Shown: positions 9,085 through 17,553, numbered from the stretch's first letter. The stretch: 64,000 nucleotides of DNA from JAMXLO01 sp963719805 (GCA_963719805.1 CAVRDF010000008.1:248001-312000), one strand, 5' to 3'. Numbers and translations: made by a program. Notes: a model not told the origin generated them from the sequence alone.

Positions 9085-9456
9085 ATGTTGGTTCGAAAAC
9101 TTTCCCTGGGTGTATCTGCTCTTTCCCTGATGACCGGCTTGACGCTGGCAACCGGCCCGGCACGCGCCCAGGTCCAGGTGGTGGTGCCGTCCCAGCCGGT
9201 GCAGGCCAATTCGGTCATCATTGCACCGAACGCGCCGCCGCCGCCGCGGGTCGAAACGATTCCCGCCCCGCCTGTTGTCCAATCTCAGACCATGACCTGG
9301 GTGCCAGGCCACTGGTCGTGGAGTGGTGCCAACTGGGCCTGGGCCGAGGGCCACTACCTCCAGCGCCCCGCTCCGCAGGCGGTGTGGCAGCCAGGCCAGT
9401 GGATGCAGCAGCCGACAGGCGGCTACGTCTGGGTCGATGGCCACTGGCAGAGCTGA
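9085..9456 (+). CDS. YXWGXW-repeat exported protein
   Basis: A 123-residue secreted protein. GGAGG at 9073-9077 precedes the ATG at 9085, so the longer open frame from 9046 is not needed. Residues 1-28 are a Sec signal ending Ala-Arg-Ala. A Pro-rich stretch ('APPPPPRV' type) follows, and the C-terminal half carries degenerate tandem units of the form W-x-P/E-G-H/Q-W ('WVPGHWSWSG', 'WAWAEGHYLQR', 'WQPGQW', 'YVWVDGHW'). These match the YXWGXW repeat family of envelope proteins, whose function is unknown. A close relative follows 12 bases after its stop. Confidence 0.8.
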   Translation: MLVRKLSLGVSALSLMTGLTLATGPARAQVQVVVPSQPVQANSVIIAPNAPPPPRVETIPAPPVVQSQTMTWVPGHWSWSGANWAWAEGHYLQRPAPQAVWQPGQWMQQPTGGYVWVDGHWQS

Positions 9457-9468
9457 CGGGGCATCGCG

Positions 9469-9831
9469 ATGCCCCGCTATCTCGCCTATGCACTGATCCC
9501 CGCGACGCTCGGTCTGGCGTCGTGCGCCAGCGACCCGCCGCGCACGACGCAGATCATCGTGCAGCAACCGGCGCCGGCGGCGACCGTGGCGGTGGCCCCA
9601 TCGCCACCGCCCCCACCGCATTCCGAGCTCGTGCCGCCCCCGCCACAAGGCGCCGGTCCGGTCGTCTGGCAGCCCGGCCACTGGCAATATACCGGCATGG
9701 CGGGCAACCCGTGGTCATGGCAGTCGGGCCAGTACATGCCATCGCCGCCAGGTCAGACAACCTGGATTGCCGGCCGCTGGACGCAGCAACCCGGCGGCAG
9801 TTGGGCCTGGGCTGAGGGTCACTGGGCCTGA
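9469..9831 (+). CDS. YXWGXW-repeat lipoprotein
   Basis: A 120-residue protein with a lipobox (Leu-Ala-Ser-Cys, Cys19), so it should be lipidated and membrane-anchored. A Pro-rich linker (about residues 30-60) leads to Trp/Gly repeats: 'WQPGHWQYTG', 'WSWQSGQY', 'WIAGRWTQQPGGSW' and 'WAWAEGHW'. The C-terminal 'WAWAEGH' segment is shared with the preceding gene, so the pair is a tandem duplication in which one member became a lipoprotein and the other a soluble periplasmic protein. Function unknown; an envelope structural or stress role is likely. Confidence 0.78.
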   Translation: MPRYLAYALIPATLGLASCASDPPRTTQIIVQQPAPAATVAVAPSPPPPPHSELVPPPPQGAGPVVWQPGHWQYTGMAGNPWSWQSGQYMPSPPGQTTWIAGRWTQQPGGSWAWAEGHWA

Positions 9832-9927
9832 CGATCGGCGGCCCGTCACTACGCGTCAGTTGTCAGAGCATCAGTGCGGTGATCTGATAATCGCCATGGC
9901 TCTGGCAACCGACGTGTGGGGACTGAC

Positions 9928-11190
9928 ATGAAGCTGCTGTGGTTCCATCTGATGCCGTATACCGAACTGCCGGATGACTTCCGCCAAAAGCATCCGTCGG
10001 TCTGGGTCGATATTCACTCGTCGCTGTTCGACCCGAAGCGCGCGCACCTGATGTACAACGACTTCATGGACGAGATGGAGTTCGCGGCCGACTGCGGCTT
10101 CGATGCGGTGTGCTGCAATGAGCATCACTCCAACGGCTATGGCTTGATGCCGTCCCCGAACCTTATCGCCTCGGCGATATCGCGCCGCACGCGTGATACC
10201 GCGATCTGCGTCATGGGCAATTCCCTCGCGCTGTACAGTCCGCCAACGCGCGTCGCGGAAGAGTTCGCGATGATCGACTGCATTTCCGGCGGCCGCCTGA
10301 TCGCCGGATTTCCCGTCGGTACTCCGATGGACACCTGCTACGCTTATGGGCAGAACCCAAGCCTGCTGCGCGAACGCTATCTCGAGGCGCATGACCTGGT
10401 GATGAAGGCGTGGCAGGAAGCCGACACCTTCGCATTCAACGGCCGCTTCAATCAGCAGCGCTATGTCAACGTCTGGCCGCGCCCGGTGCAGCGTCCGCAT
10501 CCGCCGGTGTGGATTCCAGGCGGAGGATCGATCGAGACCTGGCAGTGGTGCGCACGGATGGACTACGTGTACGCTTACCTGTCGTATTTCGGCTACAAGG
10601 ACGGCAAGGCAACGATGGACGGGTTCTGGGCGGAGATGTCGCGCCTGGGCAAGGACCGCAATCCGTATCGTGCCGGCTTCCTGCAATTCGTCGGTGTCGC
10701 GGAATCGCGCGAGAAGGCGATGGAACTCTATCGTCCGGCGGCTGAGTACTTTTATGGCCGCTGCCTCTACACCGATGCGAAATGGGCGACGCCGCCCGGC
10801 TATGTCACCGAGGCGACGCAGCGCGCCGGGATGCAGAGCCAGGTGGGCCGTGCGGCATCCCTCGCTGCGCGCGCGCAGGCGCGTGATGCCACACGCATGG
10901 AGGACATCGTCGAGCGCGGCTATGTCATCATCGGTTCGCCGGATGAGGTGGTCGAACAGCTCACCGAAGTCGCCACGTCGCTCAACGTCGGCCACCTGAT
11001 GCTGCTGCTGCAATACGGCAACATGGACAAGGCTCTGACCAAGTACAACACGAAGCTGTTCTCGGAAGCGGTGATGCCGAAGCTGAAGCCGCTGTTCGAC
11101 GAATGGGAAGACCGCTGGTGGCCGCAGCCGATGGATGCCGCGCAGCGCGCCGAGGTGCCGGCGTTTGTTCCAGGAGTGGCAGCGGAATAG
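9928..11190 (+). CDS. LLM-class flavin-dependent oxidoreductase
   Basis: A 420-residue luciferase-like (TIM-barrel) monooxygenase or hydride transferase that would use FMNH2 or F420. Family marks are 'DAVCCNEHHSNGYG' (about residues 56-69), 'VAEEFAMIDCISGGRLIAGFP' near 105-125 and 'GSPDEVVEQL' near 335. ATG at 9928 is preferred over the in-frame GTG at 9916. It is unusually long at the C-terminus, ending in a Trp/Pro-rich tail. It lies upstream of the RHH protein and the cytochrome c / GMC set, but 90-470 bases separate them, so co-transcription is uncertain. The substrate is unknown. Confidence 0.85.
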   Translation: MKLLWFHLMPYTELPDDFRQKHPSVWVDIHSSLFDPKRAHLMYNDFMDEMEFAADCGFDAVCCNEHHSNGYGLMPSPNLIASAISRRTRDTAICVMGNSLALYSPPTRVAEEFAMIDCISGGRLIAGFPVGTPMDTCYAYGQNPSLLRERYLEAHDLVMKAWQEADTFAFNGRFNQQRYVNVWPRPVQRPHPPVWIPGGGSIETWQWCARMDYVYAYLSYFGYKDGKATMDGFWAEMSRLGKDRNPYRAGFLQFVGVAESREKAMELYRPAAEYFYGRCLYTDAKWATPPGYVTEATQRAGMQSQVGRAASLAARAQARDATRMEDIVERGYVIIGSPDEVVEQLTEVATSLNVGHLMLLLQYGNMDKALTKYNTKLFSEAVMPKLKPLFDEWEDRWWPQPMDAAQRAEVPAFVPGVAAE

Positions 11191-11281
11191 CCACCGCCCG
11201 GTTTGCATCGTCCTGTCCGCGCGTCGCATGATCGCTGCGCGCGCGGGCAGCAGGATCCGCATGCTCGGGGAACGGAACGCG

Positions 11282-11605
11282 ATGTGCAATTTGTTCATAT
11301 CCCAGGATCCGGCGTCGTACGCCGCGGAAACCAGGCCGCTGCGCCTGCATGGCCACGCCACCTCGATCCGCCTGGAAGCGGCGTTCTGGGATATTCTCGA
11401 GCAGATAGCCGCGCGGGAGGGCATGGCCGTGGCCCGCTTCGTCTCGGTACTGCACGACGAGATCTTGGCACAGCGAGGCGAAGTGCCGAACTTCGCTTCG
11501 TTCCTGCGCGTCGCCTGCCTGCATTGGCTCCGCAACCAGGACCTGCATGCCGCGCAGGTCGCCGCCCGCCACGCCGCGCAGGAAAATGGCGCTGTCGTAG
11601 CCTGA
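11282..11605 (+). CDS. ribbon-helix-helix domain protein
   Basis: A 107-residue protein of the RHH_4 type. The core 'HGHATSIRLEAAFWDILEQI' (about residues 23-42) contains the 'TSIRLE' strand and helix of a ribbon-helix-helix DNA-binding fold, followed by 'REGMAVARFVSVLHDE' and 'FASFLRVACLHWL'. Such proteins are small predicted transcription regulators widespread in alphaproteobacteria. ATG at 11282 follows GGGGAACGG; an ATG at 11261 would add seven residues. No target is evident. It sits just upstream of the cytochrome c gene. Confidence 0.72.
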   Translation: MCNLFISQDPASYAAETRPLRLHGHATSIRLEAAFWDILEQIAAREGMAVARFVSVLHDEILAQRGEVPNFASFLRVACLHWLRNQDLHAAQVAARHAAQENGAVVA

Positions 11606-11660
11606 TACTACCCGCCACACGCGCCGGTTCCCTACCGTCGACCTTACGGAGGGACATGCA

Positions 11661-12054
11661 ATGCCGTGGTGGGCAATGTTCGGCCTACTGCTATTGACCG
11701 GGGCGATGTCCGCGGCGCGGGCGCAACTGCCGTTCGATGTGCCGAAGCCCGCACCGCCCACCGGACAGAGTTTGTTCGCCAGCCAGTGCGGCACCTGCCA
11801 CACGGTGGAGCGCGGCGCGCCACCGCGGCAGGGTCCCAATCTCGCCGGCGTGGTACCGCCGCATGGCCGGCAGCCTGCCGGATTTCCACTATTCGTCCGG
11901 TTTCGCGAAGACCGGTTTTGTCTGGGACGATGCGCATCTCGATGCCTGGCTCACCAATCCGCAGAAGCTGATCCCCGGCGCGGTCATGCTCTATCGCCAG
12001 GCCGACACCGCAACGCGCACCAGCATCATCGCATGGCTGAAGGAGCAGCACTGA
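11661..12054 (+). CDS. class I c-type cytochrome (frameshifted as given)
   Basis: A small periplasmic electron carrier. Residues 1-22 are a Sec signal; the haem site is 'CGTCHTVE' (one CxxCH). The frame breaks at 11853-11857: removing one C of GTACC gives 'LAGVVRRMAGSLPDFHYS', which then continues to 'MLYRQADTATRTSIIAWLKEQH'. The corrected protein has 130 residues, typical of cytochrome c550/c552-like proteins, with the methionine ligand probably in 'IPGAVML'. Its stop overlaps the VOC start by one base (TGATG). It probably accepts electrons from the GMC dehydrogenase encoded 1 kb downstream. Confidence 0.8.
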
Positions 12055-12449
12055 TGGCCAAGCCAATCCACAGCATGATCCGCGTGTTGGACGAGGTCCG
12101 TTCGGTGGACTTCTACCGACGCGCCTTCGCGCTCGACGTGGCGGACCGCTACGGCTTCGATGGCTTCACACTCGTCTATCTGAAGGGCGAGGAAAGTCCT
12201 TTCGAGTTGGAGCTGACGATCAATCACGGCCGCACGGAGCCCTACGTACTGGGCGATGCGTATGGGCACATCGCCGTCGCGGTTGATGACCTCGCGGCCG
12301 AGCACGCGCGGTTCGAGAAGGAAGGACTGGCGCCGAATCCAATTCGCGAGTTCCATCGCGACGGTGCGCTGATGGCTAAGTTCTTTTTCGTGCAGGACCC
12401 CGACGGCTATCGCATCGAAGTTCTGCAACGCCACGGCCGCTATCGCTGA
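12054..12449 (+). CDS. VOC-family protein (glyoxalase I-like)
   Basis: A 131-residue single-domain vicinal-oxygen-chelate protein resembling lactoylglutathione lyase. Recognisable elements are 'SMIRVLDEVRSVDFYRRAF' at the N-terminus, 'FELELTINHG', 'YGHIAVAVDD' (about residues 70-79) and the C-terminal 'FVQDPDGYRIEVLQR', which carries the metal-binding Glu. The His in 'GHIAV' and the Glu in 'YRIEV' are the expected metal ligands. It is joined to the cytochrome c gene by a one-base overlap. It could detoxify methylglyoxal or act on a related product of the adjacent dehydrogenase. Confidence 0.82.
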   Translation: MAKPIHSMIRVLDEVRSVDFYRRAFALDVADRYGFDGFTLVYLKGEESPFELELTINHGRTEPYVLGDAYGHIAVAVDDLAAEHARFEKEGLAPNPIREFHRDGALMAKFFFVQDPDGYRIEVLQRHGRYR

Positions 12450-12477
12450 GCAACAACAAACAGCAAGGGAAACGACC

Positions 12478-13029
12478 ATGAGGCAAGTGGACGGACGCAC
12501 CAAGGTCAGCCGCCGCGTATTCCTGCGCAATAGCGCGACCGCGGTTCCCGCCGCCGCGGCGGCTGCGGCAGGAATGACCATCAGTTCCACGGCCGGCTGG
12601 GCGCAGGACGCCAAGACTCTGTCCCCGCACACCATGGCAACGCTGGCGCGCATGGCGCGCGACATCTATCCGCACGACCAGCTCGCCGATGTGTATTACA
12701 TAAAGGCTGTCGGCGGTTACGATGCGAAGGCCGACAAGGACGCGGCATTCCGTAAGATGGTGGAGACCGGCGTGGCGCAGCTCGACGCCGCCGCGGACCA
12801 GCACCACAAGACGCCTTATCTGTTGGTTGCCTGGGAGAACGATCGCGTCGTGCTGCTGCAAGGCGCATCGCAAGGCGCGCTGTTCAAGAAGCTGCAGGGC
12901 GATCTGTTGGTGACGCTCTACAACAACAAGGAGGTGTGGCCGAAGTTCGGCTACGAGGGCGCATCCGCCGACAAGGGCGGCTACATCAATCGCGGCTTCA
13001 ACGACATCGACTGGCTGGCGCAGGCATAA
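12478..13029 (+). CDS. Tat-signal small subunit of GMC dehydrogenase (subunit 3-like)
   Basis: A 183-residue protein with a twin-arginine signal ('VSRRVFLRNS', Arg11-Arg12 region) and an Ala-rich hydrophobic stretch. It resembles the small subunit of membrane-bound GMC dehydrogenases (gluconate 2-dehydrogenase subunit 3 family). 'TLARMARDIYPHD' near residue 60 is a typical segment. These subunits escort the cofactor-loaded catalytic subunit through the Tat system, and the GMC protein encoded 11 bases downstream has no signal of its own. Together with the cytochrome c this forms a periplasmic dehydrogenase set. Confidence 0.8.
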   Translation: MRQVDGRTKVSRRVFLRNSATAVPAAAAAAAGMTISSTAGWAQDAKTLSPHTMATLARMARDIYPHDQLADVYYIKAVGGYDAKADKDAAFRKMVETGVAQLDAAADQHHKTPYLLVAWENDRVVLLQGASQGALFKKLQGDLLVTLYNNKEVWPKFGYEGASADKGGYINRGFNDIDWLAQA

Positions 13030-13040
13030 GGGAGGCGACG

Positions 13041-14609
13041 ATGGCAACATTCGATCTGGACGACGACAGCGTCGTCTGCATCATCGGCTCCGGTGCCGGC
13101 GGGGGCACGCTGGGCAATGAGCTGGCGCAGAAGGGCATCAAGGTGGTGATCCTGGAAGCCGGCGGACGGCACGAGATTGCCGACTTCATCAACGATGAAT
13201 GGGCAAGCTTCGGGCAGCTCGCCTGGAAGGACATGCGCACCACGTCTGGCACTTGGCGCGTCGCGCACGACTTCCCGAATCTGCCGGCGTGGATTGTCAA
13301 GTCGGTGGGCGGCTCGACGGTGCATTGGGCCGGTGCATCGCTGCGCTTCCAGGAATACGAATTCAAGGCGCGCAGCACCTACGGCAACCTTGCCGGCGCC
13401 AGTCTGATGGACTGGCCGATCACGCTCGCGGAAATGGAACCGTGGTATGCCAAGGCCGAGGACAAGATGGGCACCACGGGAACCAACAATATTCCGCGCC
13501 TGCCCGGCAACAACAACTACAAGGTGCTGGAAGCCGGTGCGCGTAAACTCGGCTATAAGGAAGTGCACACCGGCAACATGTCGATCAACAGCCAGCCTCG
13601 CGACGGCCGCGGTGCCTGCCAGCAGATCGGCTTCTGCTTCCAAGGCTGCAAGTCGGGCGGCAAGTGGTCCACGCTGTACACGGAAATCCCCAAGGGCGAG
13701 AGCACCGGCAAACTCGAAGTGCGGCCGAATGCGATGGCACTCCGCGTCGAGCACAATGCACAGGGCAAGGTCACCGGCGTGGTCTACGTCGATGCCGATG
13801 GTAAGCATCAACGGCAGAAAGCTAGGGTCGTCGCGGTCGCGGGCAACTCGCTGGAAAGCCCGCGCCTGCTGCTGAACAGCGAGTTGTCGAAGTATCCGCA
13901 GGGCCTGGCGAACAGTTCCGGACAGGTGGGCCGCAATTACATGCGCCACACCACAGGCAGCGTCTATGCCGTATTCGAGAAGCCCGTGCACATATACCGC
14001 GGCACGACGATGGCTGGGATCGTGCGCGACGAGGCACGCAACGACCCTTCGCGCGGCTTTGTTGGTGGCTATGAACTGGAAACTTTGTCGCTCGGACTGC
14101 CGTTCATGGCCGCATTCCTCAATCCGGGCGCCTGGGGACGCAGCTTCACCAGCGCGATGGACGACTATGCCAACATGGCAGGGATGTGGATCGTCGGTGA
14201 GGACATGCCGCGCGATATCAATCGCGTGACGCTCGATCCGAAAGTGAAGGACGCAAACGGCATGCCGGTTGCTAGCGTACACTTCGACGATCACGTGAAC
14301 GACGAGAAGATGCGCGACCACGCCTATAAGCAGGGCGCTGCGATCTACGATGCGGTCGGTGCGGTGCGCACTTTCCCAACACCACCCTATCCGAGCACGC
14401 ACAACCTCGGCACCAACCGGATGAGTGCGAATGCCCGCGACGGCGTGGTAAACAAGTGGGGCCAGGCGCACGACGTCAAGAACCTGTTCGTCTCCGACGG
14501 CAGTCAGTTCACCACTGGCGCGGCGTGCAATCCCACGCTGACCATCGTCGCACTGGCGATACGCCAGGCGGACGCAATGGCCGGCATGATGAGCCGCCGC
14601 GAGATCTGA
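13041..14609 (+). CDS. GMC-family FAD-dependent dehydrogenase
   Basis: A 522-residue GMC oxidoreductase. The FAD-binding loop is 'IIGSGAGGGTLGNELAQKG' (about residues 15-33), followed by 'VILEAGG' and 'KSVGGSTVHWAGASLRF' (GMC signature region). The C-terminal FAD contact is 'NLFVSDGSQFTTGAACNPTLT', with the catalytic His expected in 'PSTHNLGTNRM'. Start at 13041 has GGGAGG 7 bases upstream. It lacks a signal peptide and should be exported with the Tat-signal subunit. By family it oxidises a sugar, sugar acid or alcohol and delivers electrons to cytochrome c or quinone. Three Cys residues in 'GRGACQQIGFCFQGCKSGG' resemble an extra iron-sulfur or structural site seen in related dehydrogenases. 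Confidence 0.87.
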   Translation: MATFDLDDDSVVCIIGSGAGGGTLGNELAQKGIKVVILEAGGRHEIADFINDEWASFGQLAWKDMRTTSGTWRVAHDFPNLPAWIVKSVGGSTVHWAGASLRFQEYEFKARSTYGNLAGASLMDWPITLAEMEPWYAKAEDKMGTTGTNNIPRLPGNNNYKVLEAGARKLGYKEVHTGNMSINSQPRDGRGACQQIGFCFQGCKSGGKWSTLYTEIPKGESTGKLEVRPNAMALRVEHNAQGKVTGVVYVDADGKHQRQKARVVAVAGNSLESPRLLLNSELSKYPQGLANSSGQVGRNYMRHTTGSVYAVFEKPVHIYRGTTMAGIVRDEARNDPSRGFVGGYELETLSLGLPFMAAFLNPGAWGRSFTSAMDDYANMAGMWIVGEDMPRDINRVTLDPKVKDANGMPVASVHFDDHVNDEKMRDHAYKQGAAIYDAVGAVRTFPTPPYPSTHNLGTNRMSANARDGVVNKWGQAHDVKNLFVSDGSQFTTGAACNPTLTIVALAIRQADAMAGMMSRREI

Positions 14610-14616
14610 CGGCGGC
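14593..14616. terminator. GC-rich hairpin between convergent GMC and ackA genes
   Basis: GCCGCCG (14593-14599) pairs with CGGCGGC (14610-14616) across a ten-base loop containing the GMC stop codon. No T-run follows, so this is only a possible bidirectional terminator between the convergent genes. Confidence 0.3.
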
Positions 14617-14624
14617 GATTAGTG

Positions 14625-15797
14625 TCAGGAAATCAGCGCCTGTGTGTGACGGGCGATGACCAGCTCCTCATCCGTCGGTATCACGTAGGCTGGCAGTCTT
14701 GAATCCGGGCGGGTCAGTAATGGCCCGCCCGCCTGATTGGCGGCCTCATCGATTGAAAAGCCGAGCCAGTGCAGGCGATGCAGCACGCGCGCGCGGATCT
14801 CAGGACTGCGCTCGCCGATGCCCGCGGTGAACACCATCGCTTCGATGCCGCCCATCGCCGCACCCAGCGACCCAGCAGTGCGCACGACATGATAGACGAA
14901 ATAGTCGACGGCGAGTTTGGCCAGCGATGCGTCGCTGGCGAGCAGCGCGCGCATGTCGTTGGAAATTCCGGACAAGCCCTTCAGGCCGCATTCCGCGTAG
15001 AGGAAGTGCTCCACCCGTGAAATGTCCCAATGCTTCTGCTGTTGCAGCCAAAGGATCACGCCCGCATCCAATGATCCGGATCGAGTGCCCATCGGCAAGC
15101 CGTCCAACGCGGTGAATCCCATCGATGAATCGACGCTGCGTCCGCCGGCCAATGCGCACATCGATGCACCGGATCCCAAATGCGCGATCACGACACGGCC
15201 AAGCGCGATCTCCGGTAGGCGTTCGGCGAGCGCGCCCGCAATGTACTCGTATGACAGTCCATGGAAGCCGTAGCGTCGCACCCCTTCCTGGTACAGCGCG
15301 TCCGGGATTGCAAAGCGATCGGCAACCGGAGGGTGGCTACGATGGAAGGCGGTGTCGAAACAGGCAACGTGCGGCAGACCGGGAAACAGCCTTTCCAACT
15401 CCTTGAGAACGGCAACAGCAGGAGGATTGTGCAGCGGCGCCAGTGGTTCCAATGCCTCGATGCGCGCGAGTGTCGGTGCGTCCACCAGCACAGGCGCATC
15501 CAGATCCGGACCGCCATGCACCACGCGATGGCCAAAGCCGACAAGGCCCTGCCGGTCCAGCGGTCCGTCCGGCAGTTGCGCCAGCATTGCCAGAGCCGCG
15601 GCGTGATCCTTCGTATTGGCCGTGCGGTCGTGCAGCACGTGGCCATCCGACGTTGTGATCTTCATTCGGCCCTCACCGCCGATACGCTCTACCTCCCCAC
15701 TCTGATCCCGCTTCAGCGCACCATTCGCAACGCCGTACACTGCGAACTTCAGGCTGGAAGAACCGGCATTCAGAACGCACAGGCGATGATCTGACAT
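14625..15797 (-). CDS. ackA: acetate kinase
   Basis: AckA interconverts acetate + ATP and acetyl phosphate + ADP. The 390-residue protein carries the family motifs: 'VLNAGSSSLKFAVYG' (residues 8-22), 'VACFDTAFH', 'RYGFHGLSYEYI', 'VIAHLGSGASMCA' and 'DAGVILWL'. The partner phosphotransacetylase gene is on the plus strand at 34.9 kb rather than adjacent. It is convergent with the GMC dehydrogenase. It could serve acetate activation or substrate-level phosphorylation; propionate or butyrate as alternative substrates cannot be excluded. Confidence 0.93.
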   Translation of the reverse strand: MSDHRLCVLNAGSSSLKFAVYGVANGALKRDQSGEVERIGGEGRMKITTSDGHVLHDRTANTKDHAAALAMLAQLPDGPLDRQGLVGFGHRVVHGGPDLDAPVLVDAPTLARIEALEPLAPLHNPPAVAVLKELERLFPGLPHVACFDTAFHRSHPPVADRFAIPDALYQEGVRRYGFHGLSYEYIAGALAERLPEIALGRVVIAHLGSGASMCALAGGRSVDSSMGFTALDGLPMGTRSGSLDAGVILWLQQQKHWDISRVEHFLYAECGLKGLSGISNDMRALLASDASLAKLAVDYFVYHVVRTAGSLGAAMGGIEAMVFTAGIGERSPEIRARVLHRLHWLGFSIDEAANQAGGPLLTRPDSRLPAYVIPTDEELVIARHTQALIS

Positions 15798-15869
15798 CCG
15801 TCTCGGCCTTTCATGTCCGGAGCGTGCAAGCTTCGCCAGCCATTACAGACGAGCCCCGGAGACATCGTC

Positions 15870-16130
15870 CATGACCAAATTCCGCCGCGCCGAGCCTGCT
15901 GATCGGCGGCGGCCGCTATATGGACGATATCGTGCTTCCCGGCATGCTGCACGGCATCGTGCCGCGCAGTCCGCACGCCGCCGCGATGATCAACCGCATC
16001 GATACCGCAAAAGCAGCTTCAGTGCCGGGGGTTAAGGCAATCTATACGGCAGCCGACATGACCGGCTTGGCATCGACGACGAGAAGCTCCGCGTCCGCCA
16101 GGGCGACACCATCCCGGTTGGGTGGCGGCA
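15870..16130 (+). pseudogene. remnant of a xanthine dehydrogenase/CoxL-type large subunit
   Basis: The frame containing 'LLIGGGRYMDDIVLPGML' and 'IVPRSPHAAAMINRIDTA', then 'GVKAIYTAADM', matches the N-terminal region of molybdenum hydroxylase large subunits (CoxL/aldehyde oxidase family). The beginning (ATG at 15870, Met-Thr-Lys-Phe) is in a different frame and the usual residues between it and 'LLIGGGRY' are missing. After about 16080 the similarity stops, and nothing of the remaining 700 or so residues follows. It is a decayed 5' fragment, abutted by a dispersed repeat at 16153. It is the only main content of the 455-base gap between ackA and the LLM gene. Confidence 0.7.
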
Positions 16131-16152
16131 CCGGCGGGTCGCGCGGCCTGGT

Positions 16153-16239
16153 GTCGTTGCGAGCGGCGCAAAGCAATCTCGGTCATCACTGTGCGCGCAC
16201 CGATCAGACGAGATTGCTCCGATCTGCATTCCCCGCAAC
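16153..16239. repeat. imperfect palindromic dispersed repeat (GTCGTTGCGAGCG type)
   Basis: The left arm, GTCGTTGCGAGCG then AAGCAATCTC (16153-16180), and the right arm, GAGATTGCT then CGCAAC (16210-16239), are inverted copies with mismatches. The pattern resembles the short mobile palindromes of the form 'TTGCGAGCGnAGCGAAGCAATC' seen in many proteobacterial intergenic regions. It follows directly on the decayed CoxL fragment. Confidence 0.6.
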
Positions 16240-16253
16240 TACGCTGCCGCCTT

Positions 16254-17447
16254 TCAGGTATCGCGCGCACCAATCGTGCGTGACCGGTACTCATCCGGCA
16301 CCGCGTGGCCGAAATCGGTGAAGGCCCGCCTGACCGCTTCCGGCGTTGAGCCAAACACCTGCTTGCGGTTTTCGCGCGCCCAGGTCTGCGAACCGGCAAT
16401 AGTCTGCAGCGAGCCCTGGAAATGCGGCATCACATGACGGGCGAACAATTCGTAGCTGCGCAGCGTCTGCTCGCGATTGGCCCATTCGTGCGCGCGGAAG
16501 AGGATGCCACCGAAGCCACCTTGGCTGTACTCCAACAGCCGGTTGATGCCCTTGATCACTGTCTCGGGTGACCCAACCAGTGTGGTGCCCATCTTCACGC
16601 CGTCGCGCAGCGGATCGTCGGCGCGGCCAGGCGGGCGGCCCAGCGTGTCTTCGAAGTAGGTCACGGTTTCGATACGCTCGCCCTTCTTCACCTCCAACAG
16701 CGCCTGCTCGTCGTCCTCGGCGAGATGCGCGTTGACCACGATACGCCAGTTCTTGCGGTCCATCGTCTTGCCGTTCTTCGCGGCAGCTTCCTCAGCGATC
16801 TTCCACTGGCTTGCCAGCGCCTCCGGCCCACCGGGCAGACCGGCGCCGATAGACAGCACGCCCACGCCATGTGTCCCAGCGGCGATCATGCCGAATGGCG
16901 TGATCGTGCTGGCCACTGCAATCTCGAAATGCGGATCGGTGTACGGCGCCAGATGCAGCCGCGCATCGTTCAGCTCGAACCAGTCGGTCTTCATCGTGAC
17001 CGGTTCCTCGCACTTCAGCAAACGCATGATCGCGTCCATCGCTTCCAGCATGCGCGGACGCTGCGTGCTCGGTTCGATGCCGAGCATGTACGCATCAGAC
17101 GTCAGCGCGCCGGGCCCGCAGCCCATCATCGCGCGGCCGCGCGTCATGTGATCGAGCTGGACGAAACGCTGCGCGACCATGAACGGATGGTGATACGGCA
17201 GGCTGGTCACGCCGGTACCAAGCCGGATGTGTTTGGTCCGCTCGGCAGCGGCCGCGATGATCAGTTCGGGCAGCGCGATCAGTTCCCAGCCCGCTGAATG
17301 ATGCTCGCCAATCCACGCTTCGTCGTAGCCGAGCCAGTCAAGCCACTCCAGTAGTTCGACGTCGCGATTGAGCGCCAATGTCGGGTTTTCTCCGACGCGA
17401 TGAAATGGTGCCAGGAATATCCCAAACTTCATGCCACGATGGGCCAT
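16254..17447 (-). CDS. LLM-class flavin-dependent oxidoreductase
   Basis: A 397-residue luciferase-like monooxygenase. Marks include 'DEAWIGEHHSAGWE' (about residues 42-55), 'LGTGVTSLPYHHPFMVAQR', 'GRAMMGCGPGALTSDA' and 'LVGSPETVIKGI' near 300. GGAG lies 8 bases before ATG 17447. It resembles the two-component flavin monooxygenases of the limonene monooxygenase/alkanal type. It is divergent from the SDR and phytanoyl-CoA dioxygenase pair with 106 bases between, a likely shared control region. All three may belong to one degradation route of a hydrophobic or terpenoid compound; this is inference. Confidence 0.85.
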   Translation of the reverse strand: MAHRGMKFGIFLAPFHRVGENPTLALNRDVELLEWLDWLGYDEAWIGEHHSAGWELIALPELIIAAAAERTKHIRLGTGVTSLPYHHPFMVAQRFVQLDHMTRGRAMMGCGPGALTSDAYMLGIEPSTQRPRMLEAMDAIMRLLKCEEPVTMKTDWFELNDARLHLAPYTDPHFEIAVASTITPFGMIAAGTHGVGVLSIGAGLPGGPEALASQWKIAEEAAAKNGKTMDRKNWRIVVNAHLAEDDEQALLEVKKGERIETVTYFEDTLGRPPGRADDPLRDGVKMGTTLVGSPETVIKGINRLLEYSQGGFGGILFRAHEWANREQTLRSYELFARHVMPHFQGSLQTIAGSQTWARENRKQVFGSTPEAVRRAFTDFGHAVPDEYRSRTIGARDT

Positions 17448-17553
17448 TGCCTAATCTCCGGATATCGTCCCGCGTATCGTGCAACGTCCGGCGCCGGTAG
17501 CCAAGTCGCGCAGCGCGTGGCAGCCTGCTTGGCACGCTCAGGAGGAATGCAGC

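Noticed and set aside
11661..12449. A single in-frame reading from the cytochrome c start through the glyoxalase-like protein
   Set aside because: It results from the one-base insertion at 11853-11857; after correction the cytochrome ends at 12054 and the VOC gene has its own ATG.
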